Assembly: GCA_034231615.1 (NCBI GenBank)
Contig: CM067298.1
Location: 66,731,591 to 66,795,590, forward strand
Reading direction: 5' to 3'
Length of the DNA stretch: 64,000 bases
Origin: Meghimatium bilineatum
Taxonomy: Eukaryota; Mollusca; Gastropoda; Stylommatophora; Philomycidae
Part shown: positions 34,632 to 46,139 of the stretch, in pieces
Position numbering within the stretch: the stretch's first letter is position 1
How the letters are laid out: the number at the start of each line of letters is the position of its first letter
The notes under the pieces: generated by a model
Databases searched by the model: none
Told to the model about the DNA's origin: nothing
What the model saw: the letters and a program-made list of their open reading frames with translations, nothing else
Position numbers and translations under genes: made by a program

Positions 34632-35399
34632 GGCACAAGTTTCAGAATCAGACAGTAGGAGGGAATAATGCTTAAACAAGATTCGAAAGACAGAAGAGTT
34701 ATGGGGATGAAAAGTAAGAACAAGTTTAACTCTATCAGAGGAGGATGAAGTACCCTGAGTATGAGTTAAGGTATCAAGTCAAAATAACGGATTTGAAGCA
34801 TGCTGATGAAAGGACACTGTCAACAAACGTCTACGAAATAAATAAATCATCTCAGAGGATTTATCAAGAAAGTCATCATCACTACATAAGCGACGAAGGA
34901 GCTGAGAAAATGGCAGAGTTGCTTCAAGCAGGAGGATGAGAAGTGTAGAGTAGAAAACCATGTGCATCAGTAGGTTTGTAGTAAACAGATCTGCTGAGGT
35001 AAGGGGATGAGTGACAATGTCAAGATTCAAACAACATTCAGAACAGTATCACAACCACATGTCATGCCTATCACAGAGAAGACAATAGGGTTGTTTGTGG
35101 AGTTTAACCCTGTCAATCATAAGTCAAAGAAAATATAAAAATCGCAAATTAAGACTAAATAGATTATTGTATTGTTCAGAACATAAAAGGGTACTATAAC
35201 CCTTGCCAAAAAGGAAACAATGGTGGTCATAATGATTTCAACATTAAAAATTATCCAAAAAAAGAAGGAAATGTCAGGACATTCAATGTTAACTAATTGC
35301 CCATAAGTATTTTTTAAGGGTTCTGACGGAATAAAACTAAATTTTGTGTGTTGCGATCCATAATCATCTTGTCCCATGCCGGCTGGCGTTGGCGATCAT

Positions 35400-37100
35400 C
35401 GCTCTCTTTTTCCAGCATTATATATCAAGCACTGTCTCTTTGCCTTCAATCTTGCCTGTTGTCACTATGTTCTCCAAACTTCCCTGTATCATGAAGTAGC
35501 CAAAAAATGAAGATTATTTTTTCTTATATTATTGATTAAGATCTGTTTCGCATTTGACTCAACACCTCCCCATTTGTTTTTGTGGCAGTCCATGGTGCTC
35601 TCAGCATTCTTCTGTAGAACCACATCTCTAATGACTAATTTCCCACTTTCCTGTTTGTTTATTGTCGCATCCATATGTTAGTATAGGAGTTGTATAGTAC
35701 TGCAGAACTCTCTTCCACACCTCTAATGACAAGGTCACACAATATATTTTTCATTTTTCTGAATGTTGCTTTTGCCTGCCCTATTCTTCTTGTTTCTGTT
35801 GAACTTCTTCCATCTGCTGTAATCGTTGTACCTAAATATTTAAAATGGTGGACCTGTTTTAATACTACCGGGGTATATCATTCAATTTGATCTTGCAAGG
35901 TTTGGTAATTTGTTTCTTTGAAATAACCATTACTTCTGTTTTCTTGATATTTAGGAAGAGGACTTTCTCTTTACTTCCTTGACTACAACATTAATTAATT
36001 CTTGAAGGTCTTCCTCACTTTTAGCAATCATAACAGTGTCATCCGCATATCTCAAATTATTTATGGTATGTCCTTCCACTGATATTCCTGGGATATCTAC
36101 TATTGCATGCATTATGAATAAGTATGAATGATACTGCATAAAAAGAACAAGTCTGGTGAAATTACACAACCCTGTGAACGCCTTGTTTTATTTGTTGAAA
36201 GGGGCAAAATCGATTACCTACTATTATTGATGCTGTTTGTAGCCAGTACTAGTTCTTGATGATTTGTAAATCCTTACTCTCGATGTTTCGCCCGTGTGTT
36301 GCCGGGCCCGAAAGGAAAGCAAAGAATAGCAACACTGTTTACCTTCCACGCTTGTCGTAAAAGGCGACTAAGGAGGTCATGGGATGGAGTTTGCTGTCCC
36401 ATCTCATATAGGGTCAGTGAGCCACAGCCATGCTGAAGTCAGATGTGTCCGGACAAAAGTCGCAGATATTGCAGCAATGCTGTAAACCATGACACAACGC
36501 ATTCCGTTCTCAGGACTACATCCTGCTAATCTGCAGGAGTTTGAGAACGAATGCAGAAGAAGACTCTTGATGTTCAAATTCTCTAGCATGCATACAAATT
36601 CACTATGTTTAACTTTATCAAATGCTTTTGTGTAATCTATAAAATAGAAGTACAGGTCTGTTTTTAGCTCTCAATGTTTTCAAAATATATATAGTATTGG
36701 TGGTACCTTTGCCTTCTACAAAGCCACGCTGTTCTGGACTGTTTCCCACTCTCTTCATAATGATGCATTGTATCTATTCTGTACAATTATTTTGTATCTT
36801 TCTTTAATGTCAGCATCTGATTTCAATAATGCTAAATCTAATTTCATGTTTCTTGGCGATCTCTTGATTTACGCTAAACTTATATAAAATTTCCCTACCA
36901 TTACTATATGATCACTGTTGCAGTCAGCACCTGGCCTTGTTTTCATAATTATAATGCTGTTGCTGTCTTTTAGAGACATATAATCATTTAGATTCCATGT
37001 ATTATCTCCTGGGATAATCCATTTACACAACCTTTTTGGATGTTTATTAAATTATGTGCTTGTGTCCAATCAATCAATAAGTCACCTCTTTCGCTCTTAA
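35400..37100 (-). mobile_element. LINE reverse transcriptase fragment (type X), interrupted by RepA
   Basis: The minus strand encodes a RT active-site region, INNLRYADDTVMIAKSEEDL, near 36060-36000. C-terminal pieces continue down to about 35400, and N-terminal RT pieces lie at about 36570-37090. A RepA element at 36288-36562 separates the halves. The ADD triad is intact here, but stops and frame changes make the whole inactive. The plus-strand copy at 47640-48440 is related. Confidence 0.7.
36288..36562 (+). mobile_element. RepA retroposon
   Basis: Full-length RepA copy in plus orientation (gcccgtgtgttgccgg at the left, gcagaagaaga at the right). It is flanked by actctcgatgtt (36276-36287) and actcttgatgtt (36563-36574), a 12-bp duplication with one mismatch. 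Inserted in the type X LINE. Confidence 0.85.
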
Positions 37101-37834
37101 CCCCCTAAACCAAATCTTCCAGTCACATGTTAGCTCTAAATAAGGCAAATTGAATGGTAGCAGAATGGTACTTCACCCTAGATGAAAGCACACAAAATTT
37201 TTTATGATTGAGAGCGAACTCAAACAAACCCAGAAACACAACCTCAGTTAAAAGGTGGTAGCTGTAGTGGTAGTCTTAGGACCTGGCATCATTCACCAAC
37301 ATTATTTTAGTTCCTCTACACCAGTTAGATTAAATATTGCCTAAAGGCCAAATATGACATGTAAAGCCATTTATACTGGCCAACAGACTGCTTTAACCCT
37401 ATAAATGTCACAGCAAACGAAAAATTGCTAGAGTCCTTCCTAATTGTTACTGTGTATTTGATGTCACTAAAATGCAAATGAATCTATATTTTCCCAATCA
37501 CAAATGGAAAATAACCATTATAAATTAATTTCTGATTACATAGGAGTTTTATTCTCTGCTCCTTTCAAAGTATTCAAGCCCATTAGTAGGCAAAAATTGC
37601 CTGTGGTCAAACACCTCTGCATTTGATATACTGACCACAAATAATCTGCCATGCTCTACACCATCAATCCAAAATACACTCCAATCCACATCTAAAAAAC
37701 AAATTGTAGGCCCACACTCACATGAGCATGTACACATAAAGAGTCCATTCTCAGGGATTAATGGCAAGTGGTTACATGTGAACCTATTTTGCATGGTATG
37801 TAATTATTCTATTCAGGTATGAGTACCTCCTATA

Positions 37835-38215
37835 CATGCAAGTGTTCTCAAACTCCTGATTAAATGGATGTAGTTCAACTGAGAGAATAAAATGCATTGC
37901 TATGGGTCATAGCTTAATTTTATCTCCACTTTCAGCCCATCTGACATCAGCATGGATTTTGAGTCACTTCTCTGCTGAAGATGTTGGGCCATTGGCGCAA
38001 ATAAATCGGCAACACAATGCATTTCCATTCTCAGGGCTATATCCTGCTGGAAATCTAGCATGGGAGATACAGTGGGAGTTTGAGAATGAACGATGAAGAA
38101 GAAGAGTCACTTCAACATTTATGGTGGGACAGCCAAACTCCACCCTGAACTGCCCAGTGACTTCTTATGACATACATGGTGTTTCTATTCTTTGTTTTTC
38201 TTCAGAAACCTCACT
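37835..38215 (-). mobile_element. RepA retroposon containing a RepB insertion
   Basis: Diverged RepA, minus orientation, split by RepB at 37970-38103. The left part is 37835-37969 and the right part continues at 38113 with tggtgggacagcc and gacatacatgg. The RepB copy came second. Confidence 0.65.
37970..38103 (+). mobile_element. RepB retroposon nested in RepA
   Basis: RepB copy with the diagnostic gggccattggcgcaaataaa, ending in gatgaagaagaa. It is flanked by the 9-bp repeat gagtcactt (37961-37969 and 38104-38112), both halves of which belong to the surrounding RepA sequence. Confidence 0.75.
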
Positions 38216-38296
38216 AATGATACACCAGACAAATCACCCATACAATAGAATACCTTAGTAGATGACATGCTTATATATTGCAGCTTTCGGTAAAAA

Positions 38297-38508
38297 TGCT
38301 GTTTCGTCCACCATTGGGCTATATAACGTTACGGATTTCCCTTGAAAAACCAATCATATCTATTCACACCTTAGACAAGAATTCTTAGAGAATTAATTAT
38401 TAATTCTAAACACTGATTCTAACCCCTCTCCCCCCTCCCAAAATAATCTATAAACTAATTCTAATCCTTTTAACCCCCCTAAAAGTCACAATGGTGGACG
38501 AAACAGCA
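38297..38508. mobile_element. Candidate MITE with 20-bp terminal inverted repeats
   Basis: The stretch tgctgtttcgtccaccattg (38297-38316) is the exact inverse complement of 38489-38508. The 212-bp interval has no coding sequence. A sequence like the right end also occurs at 43600-43620 (tggtggacgaaacc) and a variant at 43008-43024. No target-site duplication was clear. Confidence 0.55.
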
Positions 38509-39049
38509 GATGCGCACAGCTTTCTTCTAGATGCTATCCATGTATACAATGATTCATGTTTTTCAGGCTTTTTGTGTTTTTATGCTTTACCATTAGTTTT
38601 ATGCACCTTCTGTGGTTATGGAACTTGCCTTCCTATGACTGATGTCCATCATAAAGACAGTGACTCAAAAAAAGACGAGACTTTTGCTTGAACTTTTGTT
38701 CTGCAGTAAAAGAGAAGTTCTGCAAAACCAGTAGGCAATAGGCTACAGGGAATGAGCACAATTAATCCTATTTTGACTGCATTCGCTTAGAGTAGTGTAC
38801 AGATACAAACCATCTTCCAGGTGGTGTAAATTATTGTCTGGTTCAGGGTTGGTAAAAAAAAAAAAATATGACAATGACATTGGGTCCATGAGCATCAACC
38901 AACCAACCTCTCGGTAACCCACTTCACAAGAGTGGCTATAATGACTATTTTATTGCTGCTGTCATAGCGCAGTCTCACACCCAAACCAGAGTAATATATC
39001 ATTAATTTATTCTTTAAACATCACTGCATATTTGAAATATAAAACTCAC

Positions 39050-39858
39050 CTGAAGTTTGATTACTCCCTGAGTATGAACAACTGCTTTGATTAGACATAT
39101 ATTCCTCCTTAACAATACTAATGTCAGGATCAATTACTGGTTTCTGGTCAACCTCTGATGAATTCTGATCGTCAAGAAAATTGGATGCAAAGTTTTGACT
39201 GTCATCTTCTTCACCGCCTGAATGAAAGACATTTGCACTTTCGTAATCGTCCCCACTACTGCCTAATTGACCACTGTTCAAAGGACTAGGTAATATGTCA
39301 TTTCTTCCCATTTTTGCAGCTGGACCGCCTGAGTCATGATATCGGGGTGATTGGGGCATACCAATCTTAGCTGGGCTTCCAACTTTACCAATATGTCTAC
39401 GCTGAGGTGGTGTGCGTGGACGTTTTGAACCAAGAGGATAAGAGTCTGGTGGACCTGCTCTTGTAGATGGACTTCTGTATGACCCTATTGTGCCAACATT
39501 TGTACTATTTGGCACTGCCTGGCTTGATTCTTCCATGACAATTGTCTCTTCATTTTGTTTTTCAGGTTCTGCTGCCTTTTTTGGTGGTGGCTTTGGTTTT
39601 TCTGCTGGCTGTGCATGAAAGCTATTGCTAATGAATGTAATGGAGTTGTCATTCTTACATACTTTTTCATTTAGCACATAATCCACTTTTTTTCCTGTAT
39701 CACTGTCAACATTAATGTAGATGTGACCTATAACTTCTACTCCTTTATCAAAATCAACATAGCCATTGCATAACGACTGCAAAAACTTGGCCAGAGATGC
39801 GATGAACTTTGACGACGAGTCGAAATCCATGATAAAGATAGATCCACTGCCTCACAAT
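39050..39858 (-). CDS. Gene 1 exon E1 with the start codon
   Basis: The coding part runs from ATG at 39830 to 39050, giving 260 codons plus one base. Donor G|GTGAGT. An acceptor-like tttctacag ends at 39859, and an in-frame TGA lies between it and the ATG, so this ATG is the likely start and the leader is probably spliced. Residues 1-75 look folded (FIASLAKFLQSL, then VEVIGHIYINVDSDTG). Residues 78-92 are Pro/Lys-rich. 134-146 holds GSKRPRTPPQRRH, like a nuclear-localisation signal. 193-225 is acidic. 240-243 is VKEE, which fits the SUMO consensus. The pattern suggests a nuclear regulatory protein (inference). I do not recognise the family. It is the longest open frame in the window without retroelement features. 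Confidence 0.85.
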
Positions 39859-40435
39859 CTGTAGAAATGAAAAGGAATCAATTATTCTGGAGAGTGTGTG
39901 TGTGTGAGTGTATATGTAAATCTACTTCTTGAGCAATTAGTTACCTGAAAGGAAACCAAAGAATAGCAACAATGCAGACTGCCAGACAAGGATAGAGCTG
40001 GCTCAATACCCCTTAGGGTCAAGACGATGTACCCATTTGGTACCAGTTATACACTGGGTCATTGACTATTTTCGATTCCGCCTGCCTATATCCTCTTTCC
40101 GTCAGGTCTTCATCATTGCCTAGTACCTATTTTGAATTTTTTCATGTTTACCATGTGATCTCTGATACATGAAACCTTATGGACTTGTTACAGAAATATT
40201 TATATTTTCACTGAGCTATGCGACTTATAACTATCTATATTTTATTGTCTCATTCTCATTTCCTTCTTTATTACTCTCTTGTCTACTGCACTTGTTCTTC
40301 ATGTTGTGTCTTTCTCTTATCTTGCTGGTCTTTCCCTTTTCTTGTCCGCATCTCATTACATGCTTCATATCATGCAATATGTTCCAACTATCATTGTCAT
40401 ACCATATGTACATTTGTATGTTAAGTAATTTGTCT
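39859..40435. other. 5' flank or leader intron of gene 1
   Basis: A partial RepA start (gaaaccaaagaatagcaac) lies near 39955, followed by pyrimidine-rich AT-rich DNA. No promoter element or leader exon could be assigned. Confidence 0.4.
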
Positions 40436-41845
40436 TTGTCTTACCTACATAAAAGAGTTGGGAGTGCAACTAGTTGTGATAAAGAGCTAGTCCTACTATG
40501 TCTAAGGGTACCACAGAAAGAGATATTGTCCACACACTGTTTCTGGTCGACATCAATGATTTGGTTGCAGAGCTACCATATGGTACAAAAGTGGCAATGT
40601 ATGGTGATAACTTGGTAATATGATACATTGAAGAAGTTGAAACAGTGGCTACTAAACAGGTACAGAGAGCAATAGATGTCTTAACCACATGGACCAACAA
40701 ATGTGTCAATTTCAACATAGATAAGTGAGCACTACTCTTTCACCAAAACAAAAAGATGGTGACAAAGTTAAATTGAGAGGTCCTGAAGGAATACAGGACA
40801 CACATTTGGCAGTAGGCGTAAATGAAAAGAAACATCAAAACAAGTAGAACTACATGGAGAGCAAATTGCAAAATATTTAGTCAAGTTTACCAGCAGGGCA
40901 TATGACCACACCTGAAATATGGAACAACTGCATGTGTGTCCAGCATTAAATAGTGCATTACATGAGCTAGATAAGGTGCAACAGATCATAACAGGGGGCA
41001 ATAAAATCAATACCCACAGTAGAGATGGAGACGATACAAATACTGAGTGAACGCAGATACAAATGCAGAAAAGTTCCACTTTATAACAAGTCATCCAATG
41101 AAAGACAGATTTCAAAACTTAGCAAATAGACTGAAAAGAATTACCAAACCCTAAATTGCGTACCAGAGCAAACTCCCGGATTAGGATTATCTATTCACAG
41201 ACAGGTGCAAAGAATTTTCAGTGAGAATGAACAATCTTGTACAGACAGTTGCCATCAGTCTACTGGATGATGAATATCAACAGAGTATATACAGATTGGT
41301 CTGCAGAAAATTCAGTAGAAATGGAGGAGCAGGAATATATATGGAGTACCCTCACAAAGTTAGGGATACAATCGAAGTATCAACAGTGAAATTCTGTCAT
41401 AATTATGATGCAGAAATCCAGGCAATCAAGGTGATAACTGAAAAACTGCTGAGCGTCAATCTTGATTCATAGCCTGTAGTATTCCTGACATACGCAAGAT
41501 CAGCACTCCAATCCAGAAAATTACCAACCTGCAAATACTATTGACCAAATGAAATAAGTAGCTATGCAGTATACCATTGCATTGTGGAATAGCAGATCAT
41601 ATGACTAAGAAGGGAGCTGTTTGCTGATGATCAACCAGATGTGCTAATGACATACCATCAAAAGAAACATGATCAAAGCAATAAGAAAGTAAATTCTAAC
41701 ACAATACTACCAAACTATGAACAGACCAGTATGTCATTATTTCCTTTCTCAGTATATACACAAGGATGGTATATGTCACATTCCAATTAGCTATTTGTTG
41801 TCATGGTAAACAGTCTCACATGAACTTTTCTTATGATTTTGTAAT
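40436..41845 (+). mobile_element. I/Nimb-like LINE reverse transcriptase to RNase H, decayed
   Basis: The plus strand gives the RT palm near 40530-40620 (LFLVDINDLVAELPYGTKVA) followed at once by MYGDNLVI where MYADDLVI is usual. A thumb region and then RNase H parts follow to about 41690 (RNGGAGIYMEY, HNYDAEIQAIKV, and a broken counterpart of the GNEKADQLAK motif). The active-site second aspartate is lost. Many stops. Related copies lie at 2226-3835 and 25227-25795. Confidence 0.7.
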
Positions 41846-42124
41846 AACTCTTTACCAGTTATTTCCCTTGAATTTTTCGCCAGTATTTGAAAGACCCATA
41901 CATTGTCCTATGGGACCCTAGATTACAATTACACCTTATCTCCCTGGGCCCAGATTATTTTTTGACAATGTGCATTATTTGTGGTGTGTGGTAAACACAG
42001 TAACTTTTTTGTTTGTAAAGTATCAAAATAATTTGTGCACATGTAAATAAAGGAGTGAATACTGAATACAATTTTTTTTTTAAATTGTTGCATGTGTGAT
42101 ATGACAGTTATGAGGTTCAAAATT

Positions 42125-42143
42125 GGGGGGGGGGGGGGGGGGG
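42125..42143 (+). repeat. Uninterrupted run of 19 G
   Basis: Nineteen consecutive G bases in otherwise AT-rich DNA. Such a run can form G-quadruplex structures and its length is likely polymorphic or prone to sequencing error. Confidence 0.9.
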
Positions 42144-43170
42144 TGTCTATTCTTCTTGGATACTGATTCGATCAAAGATCTTGAAGGCTTCAGTGTGTTA
42201 GTTACTGTATAAAATCATTGAAATATTTAACAATAATAGTAATGTAAACTAGGTTAGTAGTCCGGGTTTTCTGGCTATCATCATCCTTGGCCCAGTGAGT
42301 GGACTAGGTCTAGTCTATCAGAGTAATTATGTAGTTGCGTTTTTGTTATTGTCTATGTTTGTAGTCCCACTGACACACACAAACACACTACCATATCCAG
42401 CATCCACTTATCTCTATTGTCTCATAATTTGAAAAAAATAAAAATTGTTATCTGTTTCCTATCTACCTAGGAATGTTTCGACAACTGGAAATGAGAAAAA
42501 CAGGAAATTGCTAGCGCATGATACAGGAGGAATGTAAATTTAACTCTGAGGCTTGAATGCAAACCAGAAGAGATGTAGTAACGTGTCCGGATTAGGTAGA
42601 CGTAATAGACCATTTACTGAGATGCTGTCGCCAGTTGTGTCGTGGATAGGAAATTAGCTATCTTAGAAGGTTAATTATGCAAAGACCATAAATTTTGATG
42701 TGGCAGAAATTTGTGATCACCTCAGAGATTATAGAAGATCCAGATTCATTGATATTCCAGTCATTTAGAAATTGCTACTGGATGGAAAGGGAACTTATGC
42801 TGAATAACTTGATGGACATGGGGGCAATCTGATTGGAAATAATCTAATCGTGTAAAACGAATAAAACTGAGGAATGCTGAGAAACATCAGCGTAAAACAT
42901 AAGTTATTATGTCGGGGAATGTGACTTCACAGCATCCTTTAATTTTATTAGTGTTACACGGAAATCTGTGATGTCGGCTAGTTAAAAATGTAAACTATTT
43001 ATAGCGCAGTGGTGGACGTAACCAAATATATACCCCAATTTTTGGTGCTTATGCGTCTCGGGAGTCCATCAATTTTATTTATTTTACACTGAAAACCATA
43101 GTCGCTAGTTGAATGTGTAAACAGTGTTATATTAATTGAAACACCTTATTCAAATTTGCGAATGCAACTT
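42144..43170. other. No gene seen
   Basis: No exon or element recognised. A tggtggacgtaacc motif near 43010 resembles the end of the MITE at 38297-38508. Confidence 0.4.
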
Positions 43171-43180
43171 ACAGAGCCAG

Positions 43181-43301
43181 ACATGCCGAAATCGGATGTG
43201 CTAGGCTTACAAGGCGCATAACGGTGGCACAATGTAATCACGCTCCCGGCGGAAATCGCCCGGACACCCGTGATGGTTACAATGGATCGAACGCAAAACA
43301 A
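43181..43301 (+). mobile_element. RepC short retroposon
   Basis: A 121-bp element (acatgccgaaatcggatgtg to aacgcaaaacaa), flanked by a perfect 10-bp duplication acagagccag (43171-43180 and 43302-43311). Confidence 0.85.
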
Positions 43302-43725
43302 ACAGAGCCAGTCATGTTTTCTGTCCATAATTTTTTCTTTTTTTGATATTTGTGCGTTGGAACATGTCCAGTGCTTCCTTTTTTACGCGTGCGCAATTGA
43401 CTGGATCGTCTCGATACAGGCTTAAGATTTATTTCTTTTGCAATTACTTCATTATGGGGGGGGGTGAACCGTTTGTTAAAAAATTCTTTTTTGAAACCAA
43501 CCACCCCTCCATGGAACGGCATACGTTCAAACCTTGACCATACTCGATTCCCATACTGCCTAGCACATGTTAGGAAATACCTCAAAAAGTAAAAAAAAAG
43601 GTCACAGTGGTGGACGAAACCGTAGATGCATAGTTATCCATAGTTTTACCACAATTTTTTACTTGCAAGGCATTCCATTGATAGTGATAGCCTTCAATAA
43701 ACAATCATCTGAAAAGAGGGCTGAA

Positions 43726-43835
43726 GTACATTATAGTTCTCCGCTGTGACCTTTGCTCTTATTTCGAGGTGTTACCTGACCTTTGTTGTGTGATTTGGCA
43801 AGCTATTTATAGCACAGCGGAGAACTATTCTGTAC
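43726..43835. repeat. Small foldback repeat
   Basis: Inverted arms of 23 bp (43726-43748 and 43813-43835) match at 21 positions, including atagttctccgctgtg and its exact inverse. The loop is about 64 bp. No coding content. Confidence 0.7.
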
Positions 43836-45289
43836 TTTCACCAAAAAGGAAATAGGAAGACCCAGACGAAGATGGATTGATGACAAAGAGAAATACTAGA
43901 ACACAGAACTGCATTGCTGCACTATGGACTTTGGCGGCAGCATCACAGTTTGCTAAAGAGAGAAGACTTCGACTTCCTATGAATGATGCCTAGTGGCACA
44001 CCATGGATAGGACAAGACACTGCCTAAGGCCTAACAAAAGCTGCCTCCTTCCATCAAAAAAATGACATAAAAAGCTAAAATAATTGTTAATGAAACTTAA
44101 TGTCATCGTTCATAATCCTGGGGATTTAATCAGCTAATTTCAAACCGCCGGCTACGGCAAGTCGTTCACTACCTAACCTAGCGTTGCTTCACATACTAGG
44201 CTGGTGTCAATCAATAAATTAATAAATAAATAATGGCGCTATAATTATTTAATGATTTAATCACGCTCTCTCAACACAACAATCCCATTCGTTATTGTAA
44301 TCGAAAATAATGTGATTTTACTGCATGATGAAACCTTTCAAATTGCATATATTGTTGAGCCTACATGGCAGGCTTTTTTTTTGTTGTTGAAGGTAGTCTC
44401 AAGTCTAAAAATTGGTTGCAAAAGGGTTAAGATTGTTCGAAGTATTGATTTTGCAGAGTCCTCTAATCGTTCTAAATAAAACTAACTCAATGTTAAAGCA
44501 TCAAACCTCAAGAGTACACAAACCACAATCATAATGAGAAGATGACAATATAATTAACAATGTTTCTCGTAATAGGTTACCGTTGTAGCGTCAAAAATGA
44601 CGACAATGAACTATCTAGGACGCCATCTCGTCTTTGACCCTGCCCAGCATGCTCTACTAAATATATTTCTTTGATATAATGCCCGTCCCTGAGTGCGCGC
44701 TAAAAAAATACGGATTGGATTAACATTATATCTTGATATTTGTCTACCTATACATATCTAAAATATTTATGAATAACTTTCTACTAAGATGTTTATATTT
44801 TTTACACTTCAAATAATGTGATATAAAAATTTACGTTAGTACAAAAAACTGTAAATACTCCAACTAGGCTTACGTGTTTTAGTGAGAGATATTTGATTCA
44901 ACCACATATTACATATAGTGACACGTGTAATATATTTTCTCACTTATATACGTAAAAAACAAGATAAATTTAATATTTAAAATTATTTTTCACAAATAAC
45001 GTACAAATAACTTTTTGAATTGAGAGTAGTTTGGGGGAAACAAGTATCTTCGCAAAGCACTATGGGAATGGATAATGTTAACCCTTTGTCGCCTAATCAA
45101 TACTCCATATGAAAATAAAAACCATAGACCTAAAAAAAAAACAAAGATCGAACAAATAAGGTATTTTGGAGATTGTCTCCGAACTATATCCAGCTAATCT
45201 GCAGGTTTTGAAAAGAATGCAGAAGAAGGACATTAAAATGCATGACATTGTTGAATACTTTACTTTACTAGAGTAGTGGGGAGACTAAC
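43836..45289. other. No gene seen
   Basis: Mostly unclassified AT-rich DNA. 43840-44030 may hold a retroelement tail (gacccagacgaagatggattg). 45150-45230 includes a short RepA 3' end (ctaatctgcagg, gcagaagaagg). Confidence 0.4.
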
Positions 45290-46135
45290 AAGTGATGATG
45301 ATGGTGTCCTTCGCTAGCGAAGATTAGCATGGCATGAGAAAAAATAAATGTGATGAACAAGTAGAGAAAAAAAACATTTGTGATTGTCTAATTTCGTTTG
45401 TGAGTTCGTAGATGTCCGATTCGTGCCAGGAAAGTTCTAATGTAGTGCATGCAGGAGCGCAGAGGGTTTGGGGTAGGAAAGTTTTTGCAATTATCATTCC
45501 ACTTTCCGTCGCTTGCAAATTGCCTGTAGTGTTCATTCTTTTTATAAATTTAGTAACGGCAGCAGCGATCTGGGTGTGCCAAGTTGAGAGATCAGTGGCT
45601 GTAGTCTCCCAGGAGCTAGGATCGATGCTGCAGTGTTGGAGAGGAGTATTTAGGCTATCCATAAAGCGCTTTTTCTGCCCTCCGCTTGAACGTTTACCAT
45701 CGCACATAGGCCTATGCCCATAGAATATCTTTGGAAGGCGCTTGTTTGGCATACGGACGATGTGGCCAGTCCAGCGGAGTTGGAACCTAGTCAGCAGGGC
45801 ATGGATGCTTTGCATGCGGGACTTTTGAAAAATTTCCGTTTCTGGTACTAGATCCTGCCAACGTACTCCCATGAGGTTTCTTAGGCACCGAATGTGGAAA
45901 GAGTTAAGCTGTCGATGGTGTCTCGCATAGGCAGTCCACGAAGACGCAGCATAAAGCAGTGTTGATAGAAAAGGTACACGTCCAACTTAATTGTCAAATT
46001 GAGACCATGCCTGATCCGGACGTTGGCACGAAGACTACCGAATGCCACACTACCGTGAGCAATACCCAGGACAACATCCTCGTCAATTGTTGCAATTTGT
46101 GATAGGATGGTGACGAGATAATGGAAGTAAAGACT
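45290..46135 (-). mobile_element. LINE reverse transcriptase C-terminal half
   Basis: The minus strand encodes GSVAFGSLRANVRIRHGLNL near 46055-46000. Then come WQDLVPETEIFQKSRMQSIH, LRWTGHIVRMPNKRLPKIFY near 45785-45725 and QKKRFMDSLNTP. The final Cys-x2-Cys tail is frameshifted near 45450. The region 45324-45872 is open for 182 codons but starts inside the domain. Same LINE type as 24290-24895. Confidence 0.8.
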
Positions 46136-46139
46136 AGGA

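Larger units (their letters stand above)
33640..35115 (-). mobile_element. Penelope-like element fragment with GIY-YIG endonuclease
   Basis: The minus strand carries C-terminal parts of a Penelope-like element. AYRRDRNLNGILV lies near 34590-34550, in the RT-to-endonuclease region. NVIYVICKHCDNKYIGET lies near 34415-34355 and is a GIY-YIG start (here IYV/YIG). The text aatgtttcgaacc near 33640 resembles the terminal region of such elements. Frames are broken. A 27-bp unit is tandemly duplicated inside the coding part (34578-34631), adding nine codons. A RepC element (33778-33906) interrupts it. It lies in the gene 1 intron between E1 and E2. Confidence 0.7.

Noticed and set aside
40169-40618. 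A 149-codon open frame on the plus strand
   Set aside because: Composition is driven by pyrimidine-rich low-complexity DNA, no domain is present, and its right end overlaps the LINE RT in the wrong frame.
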